Positions 26,030-34,943 of a stretch of 64,000 bases of DNA are shown here, piece by piece. The position numbers and the translations under genes were made by a program. Numbering within the stretch: position 1 is the first letter of the stretch; every line of letters starts with the position of its first letter. The DNA is from Streptomyces oceani (GTDB lineage Bacteria > Actinomycetota > Actinomycetes > Streptomycetales > Streptomycetaceae): contig NZ_LJGU01000116.1 in assembly GCF_001751245.1 (NCBI RefSeq), forward strand, positions 22,639 through 86,638, given 5' to 3'. Under the pieces are notes generated by a model. It saw only the letters and a program-made list of their open reading frames with translations, did no database searches and had not been told where the DNA came from.

Positions 26030-26432
26030 GATGACTCCCTCCTCGAAACAAGGTGAGTTTAGGTAGTGGTGACACCTCACGCCGAGGTATACACCGGGGT
26101 GAGCTTGCCCACAGGAGCAAGCCGAAAGGGCCCGTGGAGCCCCCGTTGTCCCTTGTCTCTCCACGGTACGCCGGGTTTTGCGGACTACTGGCGTGGTGCG
26201 TCACGGTTTAGGGACACGATTGGAACAGGCTGCGCCGATGAGACATTCGGTTGTGGGATTCCCACGAACGCGCTTCACATTCTTTAGTCGGCCCTCCTGA
26301 CCCGGAGCCGCCGTTCCGAGACGAGGCGCGGAGATTTGTCACCGGACTCTTGTCGCCTTCCTTACCCGTGAGTAGCGTTCGCCGTGCTGTGTGTACGTAC
26401 TCGGTCAGGACGACAGAAGAAGGTGGGGCGGG
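26030..26432. other. intergenic region between divergent accA2 and a membrane-protein gene
   Basis: No gene was found in these 403 bases. Two inverted repeats stand out: GTGACACCTCAC at 26069-26080 (GTGA and TCAC arms, 4-base gap), 40 bases upstream of accA2, and GTGGGATTCCCAC at 26253-26265 (6-base arms, 1-base centre). On the minus strand TAAACT at 26055-26060 could be a -10 box of accA2. Base composition is less GC-rich than in the flanking genes, as expected for a promoter region. Confidence 0.5.
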
Positions 26433-26972
26433 GTGGCGCGCAGACCCGTAGCCGTGGTTGGTGCACTGGTGCTGCTGGTGGAAGCCGTCGGGATGGTGCT
26501 CATCCACCTCTTCCTCAGCATGGTCGTGGACGATCAGCAGATGTCCCTGGCCGGCCTGGAACCGCGTTCCATGACGGTGGGCACCGTCGTCGGCGGCGCC
26601 GTGTTCGGCGGCTATCTGCTGTTGTGCGCCGGGGTGTTGCTGCACATGGCCATTCGCGATCGGCCGCCCCGGCACTTTCTGCGCATCGTGCTGATCAGCG
26701 CCGCGGTCGTGCACGGGCTCCTCGGGGCGTTCTCCGTCGGCCTGGTGGGCTGGACCGCGTTCCTCTTCATGATGCTGGTGCTCGCGCTGCTGGTGTGGTC
26801 CCTGGTGGCGTACGGCGAACGGGGCGGCACGGAGGGGCGGAGCGCTCCCGGGCACGGCCCTGGTGGGCAGGGCCCCGCTGGGCACGACCCCGCCGGGCAG
26901 GGTGGTTCCGGTTCCGGCGGAGACGCGGCCGGCCGCCCCGTCTCCGTCACGCCGAAGCCCACAGGTCCGTGA
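26433..26972 (+). CDS. four-helix membrane protein of unknown function
   Basis: A 179-residue integral membrane protein. Four hydrophobic segments are visible: 4-25 ([20 protein letters not shown]), about 48-72 ([20 protein letters not shown]), 83-104 and 106-127 ([19 protein letters not shown]). The C-terminal 50 residues are a Gly/Pro-rich hydrophilic tail with [21 protein letters not shown] repeats. GTG 26433 follows a purine-rich AGAAGGTGGGGCGG stretch. Its end overlaps the convergent maf gene by 26 bases. Function not recognised. Confidence 0.75.
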   Translation: MARRPVAVVGALVLLVEAVGMVLIHLFLSMVVDDQQMSLAGLEPRSMTVGTVVGGAVFGGYLLLCAGVLLHMAIRDRPPRHFLRIVLISAAVVHGLLGAFSVGLVGWTAFLFMMLVLALLVWSLVAYGERGGTEGRSAPGHGPGGQGPAGHDPAGQGGSGSGGDAAGRPVSVTPKPTGP

Positions 26973-27591
26973 TCCGCACGCCCAACTCGCCCAACAGTCG
27001 GCGTAGCAGCGGCAGGGACAGCCCCAGCACGTTGCCGTGATCACCCTCGATGCCGTCCACGAACGGCCCGGACAGGCCGTCGAGGGTGAACGCCCCCGCG
27101 ACGTGCAGCGGTTCGCCGGCCGCGACGTAGGCGGCGATCTCCGTGTCCGTCGGCTCACCGAAGTGCACGACGGTGCCCGCGCTGGCGGACGTACGGCTGC
27201 CGGTGGCCGTGTCGATCACGCAGTGGCCGGTGCGGAGCACCCCGGAACGCCCCCGCATGGCCTTCCAGCGCGCCGTGGCGTCCTCCGCGTCCGCGGGCTT
27301 TCCGAGCGCCTCGCCGTCCAGGTCCAGCACCGAGTCGCAGCCGACGACCAGCGCCCCGGAGGCCTCCGGCAGCCCGGCCACCGCGGCTGCCTTGGCCCGC
27401 GCCAGCACCAGCGCCAGGCCCTCGGGGTCCGGTGCGGTCAGCGCGTCCTCGTCGACGCCGCTGACGATCACGTCCGGCGCCAGCCCGGCCTGTCGCAACA
27501 ACCCGAGGCGGGCGGGGGACTTGGAGGCCAGCACCAGGCGGCGCGCGGGTTGACCGGGACGCCCGGCCGTGGCGTGTGATTCGGAGTGCAT
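26947..27591 (-). CDS. maf: Maf-family nucleotide pyrophosphatase
   Basis: A 214-residue Maf/Ham1-type pyrophosphatase that hydrolyses non-canonical or pyrimidine nucleoside triphosphates to monophosphates and can affect septum formation. Visible motifs: [20 protein letters not shown] at the start, [20 protein letters not shown] in the middle, and [26 protein letters not shown] (motif pieces [17 protein letters not shown]) near the end. It is in the same direction as pccB, accE and the small membrane protein upstream. That order is conserved in Streptomyces. Confidence 0.9.
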   Translation of the reverse strand: MHSESHATAGRPGQPARRLVLASKSPARLGLLRQAGLAPDVIVSGVDEDALTAPDPEGLALVLARAKAAAVAGLPEASGALVVGCDSVLDLDGEALGKPADAEDATARWKAMRGRSGVLRTGHCVIDTATGSRTSASAGTVVHFGEPTDTEIAAYVAAGEPLHVAGAFTLDGLSGPFVDGIEGDHGNVLGLSLPLLRRLLGELGVRITDLWASA

Positions 27592-27678
27592 GCCGTCATC
27601 GTAATGAGCGCGCGTCCCGTGCGGTCGCGCGCCGGCGCCCGTACGTCGCCAGTCAGCGCCGCCAGCCAGCGCGGGCCG

Positions 27679-27807
27679 TCAGCGCAGGCCGGACAGCAGC
27701 AGTGCCGCCACGAACGCGACGGCGAGCAGCCAGCCGAGTCGACGGAGCATCGCCTGGGCGGACCGCAGCTCCTCCGTCGGCTCGTCACGGGGATCGGACC
27801 AGAGCAT
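27679..27807 (-). CDS. mmpB: 42-residue single-pass membrane protein (MmpB type)
   Basis: A very short gene between accE and maf, reading from ATG 27807. The product starts MLWSDPRDEPTEELRSAQ, an acidic amphipathic stretch, continues with MLRRLGW and ends in one membrane helix (LLAVAFVAALLLSGLR). I recognise it as resembling the small morphogenic membrane protein MmpB described in Streptomyces, from its length, position and sequence pattern; this is recollection, not a comparison. It would sit in the membrane with a short cytoplasmic N-terminus. Confidence 0.65.
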   Translation of the reverse strand: MLWSDPRDEPTEELRSAQAMLRRLGWLLAVAFVAALLLSGLR

Positions 27808-27934
27808 GCGTCCGATGGTGCCGCCTCACCGACGTGGTCGCCTGAGTACGGATACTCAGGCGACCACCGAAATCCGTACGGCGGGCGCACCGTCCCACGG
27901 GCCGGGCCCGGCCCGCCGCGGTTCGGTTCGCCGC

Positions 27935-28141
27935 TCAGCCGGGCCAGTAGGCCGTGCGCCAGGCGCGCGGGCCGGGCCGGGGCAGTCGTGCGCGGTGTGG
28001 GACGGAGCGCGCGGGGTCGGACCACTCCGTGGGCGGCTGACCCCCGGACCCCTCGAGCGGCGAGACCGCGCGGGCCCGTACGACCGCGAGGGCGGCGGCG
28101 AGTTCCTCGGGGGTGGGATTGCCGCGTACGACCTTGATCAT
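27935..28141 (-). CDS. accE: acyl-CoA carboxylase epsilon subunit
   Basis: A 68-residue AccE: the conserved opening IKVVRGNPTPEELAAALAVVRAR and the closing WRTAYWPG are both present. The epsilon subunit binds the alpha-beta carboxylase complex and raises its activity in Streptomyces and mycobacteria. It lies 36 bases downstream of pccB, on the same strand, so the two are almost surely co-transcribed. The middle (residues 28-55) is variable and Pro/Arg-rich. Confidence 0.92.
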   Translation of the reverse strand: MIKVVRGNPTPEELAAALAVVRARAVSPLEGSGGQPPTEWSDPARSVPHRARLPRPGPRAWRTAYWPG

Positions 28142-28177
28142 GGTGACGTCCTTTCTGCGGGGACGACTGGCGGCCCG

Positions 28178-29773
28178 CTACAGCGGGATGTTGCCGTGCT
28201 TCTTCGGGGGCAGCTGTGCCCGCTTGGTGCGGAGCGTGCGCAGCCCACGGGTGATGTGGCGCCGGGTCTCGGACGGCATGATCACGGCGTCCACATACCC
28301 ACGTTCAGCCGCGACATACGGATTCAGCAGGGTGTCCTCGTACTCCTGGGTCAGCTCCGCCCGCAGCTCCTCCGTACGCTCCGGGGAACCGGCGTCGGCC
28401 AGCCGCTTGCGGTGCAGGATGTTCACCGCGCCCTGTGCGCCCATCACGGCGATCTGGGCGGTCGGCCAGGCGAAGTTCAGGTCCGCGCCGAGGTGCTTGG
28501 ACCCCATGACGTCGTACGCGCCGCCGAACGCCTTGCGAGTGATCACGGTGATCAGCGGGACGGTGGCCTCCGCGTACGCGAAGATCAGCTTGGCGCCCCG
28601 CCGGATGATCCCGTCGTACTCCTGGTCCGTGCCGGGCAGGAAGCCGGGCACGTCCACGAAGGTCAGCACCGGGATGTTGTACGCGTCGCAGGTGCGGACG
28701 AAGCGCGCCGCCTTCTCGCTCGCGTCGATGTCCAGGCAACCGGCCAGCTGCATCGGCTGGTTGGCCACCACACCGACCGACTGGCCCTCGACCCGGCCGA
28801 AACCGGTGATGATGTTGGGGGCGAACAGCGGCTGGTTCTCCAGGAACTCGGAGTCGTCCAGCACGTGTTCGATCGCGCTGTGCATGTCGTACGGCTGGTT
28901 CGCCGAGTCCGGGATCAGGGTGTCCAACTCCCGGTCCTCGTCCGAGGTCTCCAGGTCCGCCTCCTCGGGGAAGACGGGCGGCTCGGAGAGGTTGTTGCTG
29001 GGCAGGTAGGACAGCAGCGCCTTGACATGGTCGATGGCGTCCTTCTCGTCGCCCGCGAGGTGATGTGCCACGCCGGAGGTGGTGTTGTGCGTACGGGCGC
29101 CGCCCAGCTCCTCGAAACCGACGTCCTCGCCGGTCACGGTCTTGATCACGTCCGGTCCGGTGATGAACATGTGTGAGCTCTGGTCCACCATCACCGTGAA
29201 GTCGGTGATCGCCGGGGAGTAGACCGCGCCGCCTGCGCACGGCCCCATGATGAGGCTGATCTGCGGGATCACTCCGGAAGCGTGCACGTTCCGCCGGAAG
29301 ATCTCCGCGAACAGGCCCAGCGCGGTGACCCCTTCCTGGATACGGGCCCCGCCACCGTCGTTGATGCCGATCACCGGACAGCCGGTACGCATCGCGAAGT
29401 CCATCACCTTGACGATCTTCTCGCCGTAGACCTCGCCCAGTGAGCCGCCGAAGATCGTGAAGTCCTGGGAGTACACGCAGACCGGACGGCCGTCCACCGT
29501 GCCGTAGCCGGTCACCACACCGTCGCCGTACGGCCGGTTGCGCTCGATGCCGAACGCGGTCGACCGGTGCCGGGCGAACTCGTCGAGTTCGGTGAACGAG
29601 CCCTCGTCCAGGAGCAGCTCGACCCGCTCGCGGGCGGTGAGCTTGCCCTTGGCGTGCTGCTTCTCCACGGCGCGCTCGGAGCCGGCGTGCACGGCCTCGG
29701 CCGTACGCCGCTGGAAATCCGCGATCTTGCCCGCGGTCGTATGGATGTCGGGGCTGCTCTCCTGCTCGGACAC
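28178..29773 (-). CDS. pccB: acyl-CoA carboxylase beta subunit (propionyl-CoA carboxylase)
   Basis: A 531-residue carboxyltransferase of the crotonase fold. Family features: [52 protein letters not shown] in the N-half oxyanion region and [19 protein letters not shown] with [14 protein letters not shown] in the C-half. It takes CO2 from biotinyl AccA2 to propionyl-CoA or acetyl-CoA. The residue in the substrate-selecting position after [17 protein letters not shown] is Asp, as in propionyl-preferring PccB. It is divergent from birA; accE follows 36 bases downstream. Confidence 0.94.
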   Translation of the reverse strand: MSEQESSPDIHTTAGKIADFQRRTAEAVHAGSERAVEKQHAKGKLTARERVELLLDEGSFTELDEFARHRSTAFGIERNRPYGDGVVTGYGTVDGRPVCVYSQDFTIFGGSLGEVYGEKIVKVMDFAMRTGCPVIGINDGGGARIQEGVTALGLFAEIFRRNVHASGVIPQISLIMGPCAGGAVYSPAITDFTVMVDQSSHMFITGPDVIKTVTGEDVGFEELGGARTHNTTSGVAHHLAGDEKDAIDHVKALLSYLPSNNLSEPPVFPEEADLETSDEDRELDTLIPDSANQPYDMHSAIEHVLDDSEFLENQPLFAPNIITGFGRVEGQSVGVVANQPMQLAGCLDIDASEKAARFVRTCDAYNIPVLTFVDVPGFLPGTDQEYDGIIRRGAKLIFAYAEATVPLITVITRKAFGGAYDVMGSKHLGADLNFAWPTAQIAVMGAQGAVNILHRKRLADAGSPERTEELRAELTQEYEDTLLNPYVAAERGYVDAVIMPSETRRHITRGLRTLRTKRAQLPPKKHGNIPL

Positions 29774-29924
29774 GGCCGGCGGCTCCTACTCGTTTCGGGG
29801 GCGGCTTCGGGACTGCTGGTCCTCATCGGGGGCTACTGGTTCGTAGGGTATCCGCGCGAGCGGGCCTCGAAGCTGCGGCGTTGGCCACACTCCCGCCCGT
29901 CCGCGACGGGTGCCCGTGCGCACT

Positions 29925-29930
29925 TACGCT
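29925..29930 (+). promoter_or_regulatory. -10 box of a probable leaderless birA promoter
   Basis: TACGCT (TANNNT) ends 6 bases before ATG 29937, and there is no ribosome site. The same hexamer precedes the GGDEF gene at a similar distance. No clear -35 box is seen. Confidence 0.5.
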
Positions 29931-29936
29931 TTCAGC

Positions 29937-30845
29937 ATGGTTCCGAATCCGCCCGCCGAGAGCCCCGGCAACCGCTGGTCCGACCTCGACCGTCCGCCGC
30001 TCAACGCCATGTCGCTGCGCCGTGCCCTGGTGCGGCGGGGCGCCGCACCCGCCGCACCCGCCGCACCCGCCGAGTCCGCCGCGACGCTGTGGACCTCGCT
30101 GGAGGTGGTGCAGAGCGTCGGCTCCACCAACACCGAACTGGTGTCCCGTGCCCGCGCCGGCGACGCTCAGCCGGGCACGGTGCTCCTCGCGGAGGAACAG
30201 CGCAGCGGCCGGGGCCGGTTGGACCGGGGATGGTCGGCGCCGGCCCGCTCCGGGATCTTCTGTTCCGTACTCCTCGCTCCCGCCGCCCCCGTCGAGCGCT
30301 GGGGCTGGCTCCCGCTGCTCGCCGGTGTGGCGGTGGCCACCGCGCTGGCCCGGGCCGCGGGCGTGGACACCGCGCTCAAGTGGCCCAACGACGTGTTGGT
30401 CGAGATCGACGGCGAGGAACGCAAGATCGGCGGCATCCTCGCGGAGAGCGTGGACACCGAGCGGGTGGTTCTCGGCTTCGGGTTGAACGTCTCGTTGCGC
30501 GCCGAGGAGCTGCCGGTCGACCGCGCCGGTTCACTAGCGCTCGCGGGGGCGCGCGGCACCGACCGTGATCCGTTGGTGCGCGCGGTGTTGCGAGCGCTGG
30601 CGGACTGGTACGCCCGGTGGGACCACGCGCACGGCGATCCCGCGGCCAGCGGGATGCAAGAGGCGTACGCGGCCGGATGCGCCACGCTGGGCCGGCGCGT
30701 ACGGGCGGAGCTGCCCGGCGACGAGTCGCTGACCGGTGAGGCGGTCGCCCTAGACGGCGACGGGCGGCTGGTGCTGGCCTCGGGCGACGGCGTGCAGCGT
30801 CCGATCGGGGCAGGCGACATCGTGCACCTGAGAGCGGCGGACTGA
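29937..30845 (+). CDS. birA: biotin--[acetyl-CoA carboxylase] ligase, without DNA-binding domain
   Basis: A 302-residue biotin protein ligase that activates biotin with ATP and attaches it to the biotinyl lysine of AccA-type subunits. Visible: VGSTNTEL, the adenylate-binding loop QRSGRGRLDRGWSAP, LKWPNDVLV and KIGGILAE, and a C-terminal SH3-like part (GEAVALDGDGRLVLASGDG). There is no N-terminal helix-turn-helix, so it is not a repressor like E. coli BirA. It is divergent from pccB, next to its substrate genes. ATG 29937 is supported by the -10 box 6 bases upstream. Confidence 0.92.
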   Translation: MVPNPPAESPGNRWSDLDRPPLNAMSLRRALVRRGAAPAAPAAPAESAATLWTSLEVVQSVGSTNTELVSRARAGDAQPGTVLLAEEQRSGRGRLDRGWSAPARSGIFCSVLLAPAAPVERWGWLPLLAGVAVATALARAAGVDTALKWPNDVLVEIDGEERKIGGILAESVDTERVVLGFGLNVSLRAEELPVDRAGSLALAGARGTDRDPLVRAVLRALADWYARWDHAHGDPAASGMQEAYAAGCATLGRRVRAELPGDESLTGEAVALDGDGRLVLASGDGVQRPIGAGDIVHLRAAD

Positions 30846-30882
30846 CGTACGGGGCGGGGAGCCCCCTGGGCCCCGAGGGCTC

Positions 30883-30938
30883 GGGACCTCGGGACCTCGG
30901 GACCTCGGGAATCCAAGACCTCAAGAACCCGGGACCTC
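30883..30938. repeat. seven in-register 8-base repeats
   Basis: Seven consecutive 8-base units run in perfect register. Four read GGGACCTC exactly (units 1, 2, 3 and 7). The others are GGGAATCC, AAGACCTC and AAGAACCC. The array lies in the 249-base gap between birA and cya. It looks like slippage-generated sequence; copy number may vary between strains. Confidence 0.7.
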
Positions 30939-31094
30939 GGGCCGTCATGGCCCCCGGGCGGGAATCGGGTGCGACCCGTTCCGCCGAGGCGACGGTGAGC
31001 AGCCGCACGCCTGCCGTAGGGTGGGCGACGGCAGTCAGGGAAGAGAACGGAAGGGCAGTGCACAGGGGCGACCGAACCTGGCAAGGGGCGGGCA

Positions 31095-32180
31095 ATGACC
31101 GTGGATGAGCCGGACACCCCCGGTGGACCAGCGGCTCCCGAACCCTTCGAGGCCCATGAGGACGCGCCGGAGGACGATCCCAGCACCCTCCGGATCGAGG
31201 AGCTGATCCTCGGCTCTCCCCGGCAGTACACCCCCTTCCAGGCGGCGCGGGCGGCCGATGTGCCGATGGAGCTGGCTTCCCGGTTCTGGCGCGCCATGGG
31301 GTTCGCCGACGTCGGGCAGGCACGCGCGCTGACCGAGGGTGACGTACTGGCGCTACGCCGGCTGGCGGGTCTGGTGGAGGCCGGGCTGTTGAGCGAGCCG
31401 ATGGCGGTGCAGGTGGCGCGTTCCACCGGGCAGACCACGGCCCGGCTCGCGGACTGGCAGATCGACTCCTTCCTGGAGGGGCTCACCGACCCTCCGGAAC
31501 CGGGCATGACGCGGAACGAGGTCACGTACCCACTGGTCCAACTGCTGCTTCCGGAACTGGAGGAGTTCCTGGTCTACGTCTGGCGGCGACAGCTGGCGGC
31601 GGCCGCCGGTCGGGTCATGCAGACGGACGAGGAGGAGATGGTCAACCGGCGGCAGGCGATCGGCTTCGCCGACCTGGTCGGGTTCACTCGGCTCAGCCGC
31701 CGGCTGGAGGACGACGCGCTGGGAGAACTCGTCGAGGAGTTCGAGACGACGGCCGCGGACGTCGTCGCCGGGCGCGGCGGCCGGTTGATCAAGGCGCTGG
31801 GCGACGAGGTGCTGTACGTCGCCGAGGACGCGGCCACCGCCGCGGAGATCGGCCTGCGGCTGATCGAGACCATGGCCGAGGAGCAGCGGATGCCGGAGCT
31901 GCGGGTCGGCATCGCGTTCGGCACGATGACCTCCCGGATGGGCGACGTGTTCGGCAGCACCGTGAACCTGGCGAGCCGGTTGACCTCGATAGCCCCCAAG
32001 GACACGGTGCTGGTCGACGGTGCCTTCCGCGCGGAGCTCACGGCCGCCGGCGCCGCCCCCGAGTCCGAGAAGGACAGCGTGGACTCGGCCGACTACCGGT
32101 TCGCGTTGCAGCCGCTGTACCAGCGCCCGGTGCGTGGGCTCGGCGTCGTCGAGCCGTGGCTGCTGAGCCGTCGCGACTGA
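31095..32180 (+). CDS. cya: class III adenylate cyclase
   Basis: A 361-residue cytoplasmic adenylate cyclase making cAMP from ATP. Residues 30-165 form a helical N-terminal region with no membrane segment. The catalytic domain (about 190-340) has the two metal aspartates in GFADLVGFT and LGDEVLYV, the adenine-binding Lys of RLIKALGDE and the transition-state motif TVNLASRL with its Asn and Arg. The same gene lies beside birA in S. coelicolor, where cAMP affects germination and development. ATG 31095 has an AAGGGGCGGGC purine stretch upstream. Confidence 0.92.
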   Translation: MTVDEPDTPGGPAAPEPFEAHEDAPEDDPSTLRIEELILGSPRQYTPFQAARAADVPMELASRFWRAMGFADVGQARALTEGDVLALRRLAGLVEAGLLSEPMAVQVARSTGQTTARLADWQIDSFLEGLTDPPEPGMTRNEVTYPLVQLLLPELEEFLVYVWRRQLAAAAGRVMQTDEEEMVNRRQAIGFADLVGFTRLSRRLEDDALGELVEEFETTAADVVAGRGGRLIKALGDEVLYVAEDAATAAEIGLRLIETMAEEQRMPELRVGIAFGTMTSRMGDVFGSTVNLASRLTSIAPKDTVLVDGAFRAELTAAGAAPESEKDSVDSADYRFALQPLYQRPVRGLGVVEPWLLSRRD

Positions 32181-32304
32181 CCCGGTCACCGGCCGGGCCC
32201 GCGTACGGCCGGCGAACGTTTGGCTCCCGGCGACCCACGCGTGGGCGTGGGGTGCGATGATGCCGGGGCCCGGGTGAGCGAGCGTTAACAGGAGCGTGCG
32301 TGCG

Positions 32305-33099
32305 ATGAGCCGGTACGGCGAGTGGATCGAGGTCCGCTTCGATGAGTCGACACATGTCGCGGAGCTGGTGCTGGATCGCCCCAGCGCGATGAACGCGATC
32401 TCCACCGAGATGGCCCGCTGCCTCGGCGAGGCGTGCGCGGACCTGGCGGAGGACCGTGCCGTACGGGCGGTGGTGCTGACGTCGACGCACGAGCGGGCGT
32501 TCTGCGTGGGCGCCGACCTCAAGGAGCGCAACTCGCTCACCGACGCCGAGTTGGGCCGGCAGCGCCCGTACACCCGAGCCGCGTACGCGGGGGTGCTCGA
32601 ACTGCCCATGCCCACCATCGCCGCGCTGCACGGCTTCGCCCTGGGCGGCGGCTTCGAGATCGCGCTGTCCTGCGACGTCATCGTCGCGGACGCCAGCGCG
32701 GTGGTCGGACTCCCCGAGGTCTCGGTCGGCGTGCTGCCGGGCGGCGGCGGTACGCAGCTGTTGCCGCGTCGGGTGGGAGCCGCGCGGGCGGCCGAGCTGA
32801 TCTTCACCGCGCGTCGGGTGGAGGCGGCGGAGGCACACGCCCTGGGGCTGGTGGACCAGATCGCGGACGCCGGTGACGACCGCGTCGACGCGCTCGCCCT
32901 CGGCGCCCGGATCGCCGCGAACTCGCCGGTCGGACTGCGGGCGGCTAAGCGGGCGCTGCGTACCGGCTGGGGCACCGACCTGCGGGCCGGACTGGAGATC
33001 GAGGACGCCGCCTGGCGCAGCGTCGCCTTCTCCGGCGACCGGACCGAGGGCGTGGCGGCGTTCAACGAGAAGCGGAAGCCGGAGTGGCCCGGAGCCTGA
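32305..33099 (+). CDS. enoyl-CoA hydratase/isomerase family protein
   Basis: A 264-residue crotonase-fold protein hydrating trans-2-enoyl-CoA in fatty-acid breakdown or a related reaction. Oxyanion-hole segments: AFCVGADLKE and HGFALGGGFEIAL. The catalytic glutamates of true hydratases fit in LPEVSVGVLPGGGGTQ (first after VVGLPE). The helix ANSPVGLRAAKRAL and the ending FNEKRKPEW match the family. ATG 32305 is preferred over GTG 32296, since the AGGAG site is 10 bases from ATG but only one from GTG. It follows cya and precedes the GGDEF gene on the same strand. Confidence 0.88.
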   Translation: MSRYGEWIEVRFDESTHVAELVLDRPSAMNAISTEMARCLGEACADLAEDRAVRAVVLTSTHERAFCVGADLKERNSLTDAELGRQRPYTRAAYAGVLELPMPTIAALHGFALGGGFEIALSCDVIVADASAVVGLPEVSVGVLPGGGGTQLLPRRVGAARAAELIFTARRVEAAEAHALGLVDQIADAGDDRVDALALGARIAANSPVGLRAAKRALRTGWGTDLRAGLEIEDAAWRSVAFSGDRTEGVAAFNEKRKPEWPGA

Positions 33100-33181
33100 G
33101 CGGGCTGTGACGCCGTGCTCCCGGGGCGGACGTGCGGCGTGGAGACGCCGTGCTCCCGGAGCGGACACCGGCGAACCCTTC

Positions 33182-33187
33182 TACGCT
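33182..33187 (+). promoter_or_regulatory. -10 box of a probable leaderless GGDEF-gene promoter
   Basis: TACGCT ends 7 bases before ATG 33195, with no ribosome site. It is the same hexamer as before birA. A -35 hexamer is not evident. Confidence 0.45.
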
Positions 33188-33194
33188 GAGCGCT

Positions 33195-34322
33195 ATGGAC
33201 GAGGACGCCCGGCTGCGCGCGGTGGTCAGCCTGGCGCAGGCCATGGCCATCGCGCACACGCCGTTGGAGGCCGCGCACGCGGCCGCGGCCGGGGCGCTGG
33301 CCGCCATGGACGGTTCGTTCGCGGCCGTGTCGGTGTGGGAGCGGTCGCGTGGCCGACTGCGGGTGCTGGTCAACGTCGGGAAGCTGGCCGAGGGCGAGGC
33401 GGAGTATCCGGCGGACGAGTCGTATCCCGTACACGACTTCCCGGAGATCACCGAGTTCCTGCACGAGCGCTGGGCGGGCGGCGACGGCGGGCCGCGGGCG
33501 TGGCTTGAGACCGCCGACGGCGCCCACCCCGGGCGGGTCGCCGCGCTGCGGCGCCGGGGGCGGGGGAGCTGCGTCGTCGCGCCGATCATGCTGCGGGGTC
33601 GCGCCTGGGGCGAGTTGTACGTCGCGCGGGCGGCGGACGCGCCACCCCTGCGGCGTACGGACGCGGACTTCGCCTCCGTGCTAGCCGCGATCAGCGCGTC
33701 GGGCATCGCGCAGAACGAGCGGCTGGAGGAGGTGCGCCGGCTGGCCTTCACCGATCCGCTCACCGGCCTCGCCAACCGCCGGGCGGTGGACGCCCGCCTG
33801 GACGAGGCACTGGAGCGGCACCGGGCCACGTCCGAGGTGATCAGCCTGGCGGTTTGCGACATCAACGGGCTGAAAAGGGTCAACGACCTGCACGGGCACG
33901 AGGCGGGTGACCGGCTGCTGGAACGCTTCGGCGCGGTGCTGTCGCGGTGTGCCGCGATGCTGCCGGGCGCGCTCGCGGCCCGGCTGGGCGGCGACGAGTT
34001 CTGCCTGCTCGCGGTGGGGCCGTCCGCCGACGCGGTGGTACGCGGCGTGACCCGGTTGTGCGAGCGGGCGGCCGAACTCGATCTGGGGGAGGGGGTGGCC
34101 TGCGGGGTCGCCTCGACGGGCGACCCCATCGGGCCGGTACGGTCCGCCCGCCGGCTGTTCCGGCTCGCGGACGCGGCGCAGTACCGCGCGAAGGCGGCGC
34201 GGGCGGACGTGCCCGTGGTCGCGGGCCGGGACGGGGGCGAGGCCGATCCGGTGGTACGGCTGGCCGACGCCCCGGCCCGGCCGGGTGGTGACCGGCGGCG
34301 GTTCCGGGGGAGTGAGCGCTGA
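33195..34322 (+). CDS. GAF-GGDEF protein, probable diguanylate cyclase
   Basis: A 375-residue soluble protein. Residues 10-165 form a GAF-type sensor (GALAAMDGSFAAVSVWERS through RGRAWGELYVARA). The GGDEF domain follows (about 180-345), with FTDPLTGLANRRAVDARL and an intact active site in ARLGGDEFCLL, so c-di-GMP synthesis is expected. The inhibitory RxxD site, normally five residues before GGDEF, reads LPGA here, so product inhibition through it is lost. No EAL domain is present. In Streptomyces c-di-GMP blocks development through BldD. The gene next to hutH in S. coelicolor is one of its GGDEF genes. Confidence 0.88.
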   Translation: MDEDARLRAVVSLAQAMAIAHTPLEAAHAAAAGALAAMDGSFAAVSVWERSRGRLRVLVNVGKLAEGEAEYPADESYPVHDFPEITEFLHERWAGGDGGPRAWLETADGAHPGRVAALRRRGRGSCVVAPIMLRGRAWGELYVARAADAPPLRRTDADFASVLAAISASGIAQNERLEEVRRLAFTDPLTGLANRRAVDARLDEALERHRATSEVISLAVCDINGLKRVNDLHGHEAGDRLLERFGAVLSRCAAMLPGALAARLGGDEFCLLAVGPSADAVVRGVTRLCERAAELDLGEGVACGVASTGDPIGPVRSARRLFRLADAAQYRAKAARADVPVVAGRDGGEADPVVRLADAPARPGGDRRRFRGSER

Positions 34323-34361
34323 GGAAGCGTTCCGCCGGTTCCGGTCCGGCCCGTACGGCCG

Positions 34362-34787
34362 TCAGTCCCGGTCGACCAGCTCGTACTCGACGGCGTATGG
34401 GACGGACCGCTCGCCCTTTTGGGCCGTGAAGCTCCCGCTGCCGCGCACCCCCGTCAACTCCCCGGTGCCCGTCCCAGCCACCACCTCGAAGGTGCAGCGC
34501 ACCGTGCCGTGCTCGTCGAACGAGCCGCGTTCCTCCAGGACGAGGCTGCCCGCCAGCCCGTCGAGCCGGCCGACCAACAGTTGCATGCCGGTGAACGTGC
34601 CGGTCGTACCGGTGCGGTAGACGATGGTGTACTCGCACGTCGTCTCGGCGGCCTCCAGACCGCCGGAGAAGGAGTTCGTGACCGAGGCGTGGGCCAGACT
34701 CGGGTTCGTCTCCCGCGACTCCCGGGGTCCGACCGGGTGTTCCCGCCAGTCGGCGTAGGTGAAGTGGCCGGTGATGCGCGTGGGCAT
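34362..34787 (-). CDS. DUF3224-family protein
   Basis: A 141-residue beta-rich protein of the DUF3224 type: ITGHFTYADWREHPV at the start, then SVTNSFSGGLEAAETTCEYTIVY, the glycine-containing strand pairs LLVGRLDGLAGSLVLEERGSFDEHGTV and GTGTGELTGVRGSGSFTAQKG. Members resemble the allene-oxide-cyclase-like barrel and are small soluble proteins of unknown substrate. It is divergent from the WYL regulator with 156 bases between, a pairing that suggests the regulator controls it. ATG 34787 has a GGAAGG site upstream. Confidence 0.8.
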   Translation of the reverse strand: MPTRITGHFTYADWREHPVGPRESRETNPSLAHASVTNSFSGGLEAAETTCEYTIVYRTGTTGTFTGMQLLVGRLDGLAGSLVLEERGSFDEHGTVRCTFEVVAGTGTGELTGVRGSGSFTAQKGERSVPYAVEYELVDRD

Positions 34788-34943
34788 GTGTGTTCCTTCC
34801 GTTCGGCGCGCCGGGCGTACGCCGGGCATGCGCTGGTTTCTCCCGCAGGGGTTACGGCGCCGGTGACCGCGTGCTTTTCGGGGCGCCGGTCAGCCTGATG
34901 GCCGTACCTGCCGCCTTCTGTCAGGTACGCGAAACTGTTCGTC

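Noticed and set aside
31353..33527. 724-residue minus-strand open frame under cya, the enoyl-CoA hydratase and part of the GGDEF gene
   Set aside because: It is antisense to three well-supported genes, and its product is the low-complexity type that high-GC DNA gives in the wrong frame.
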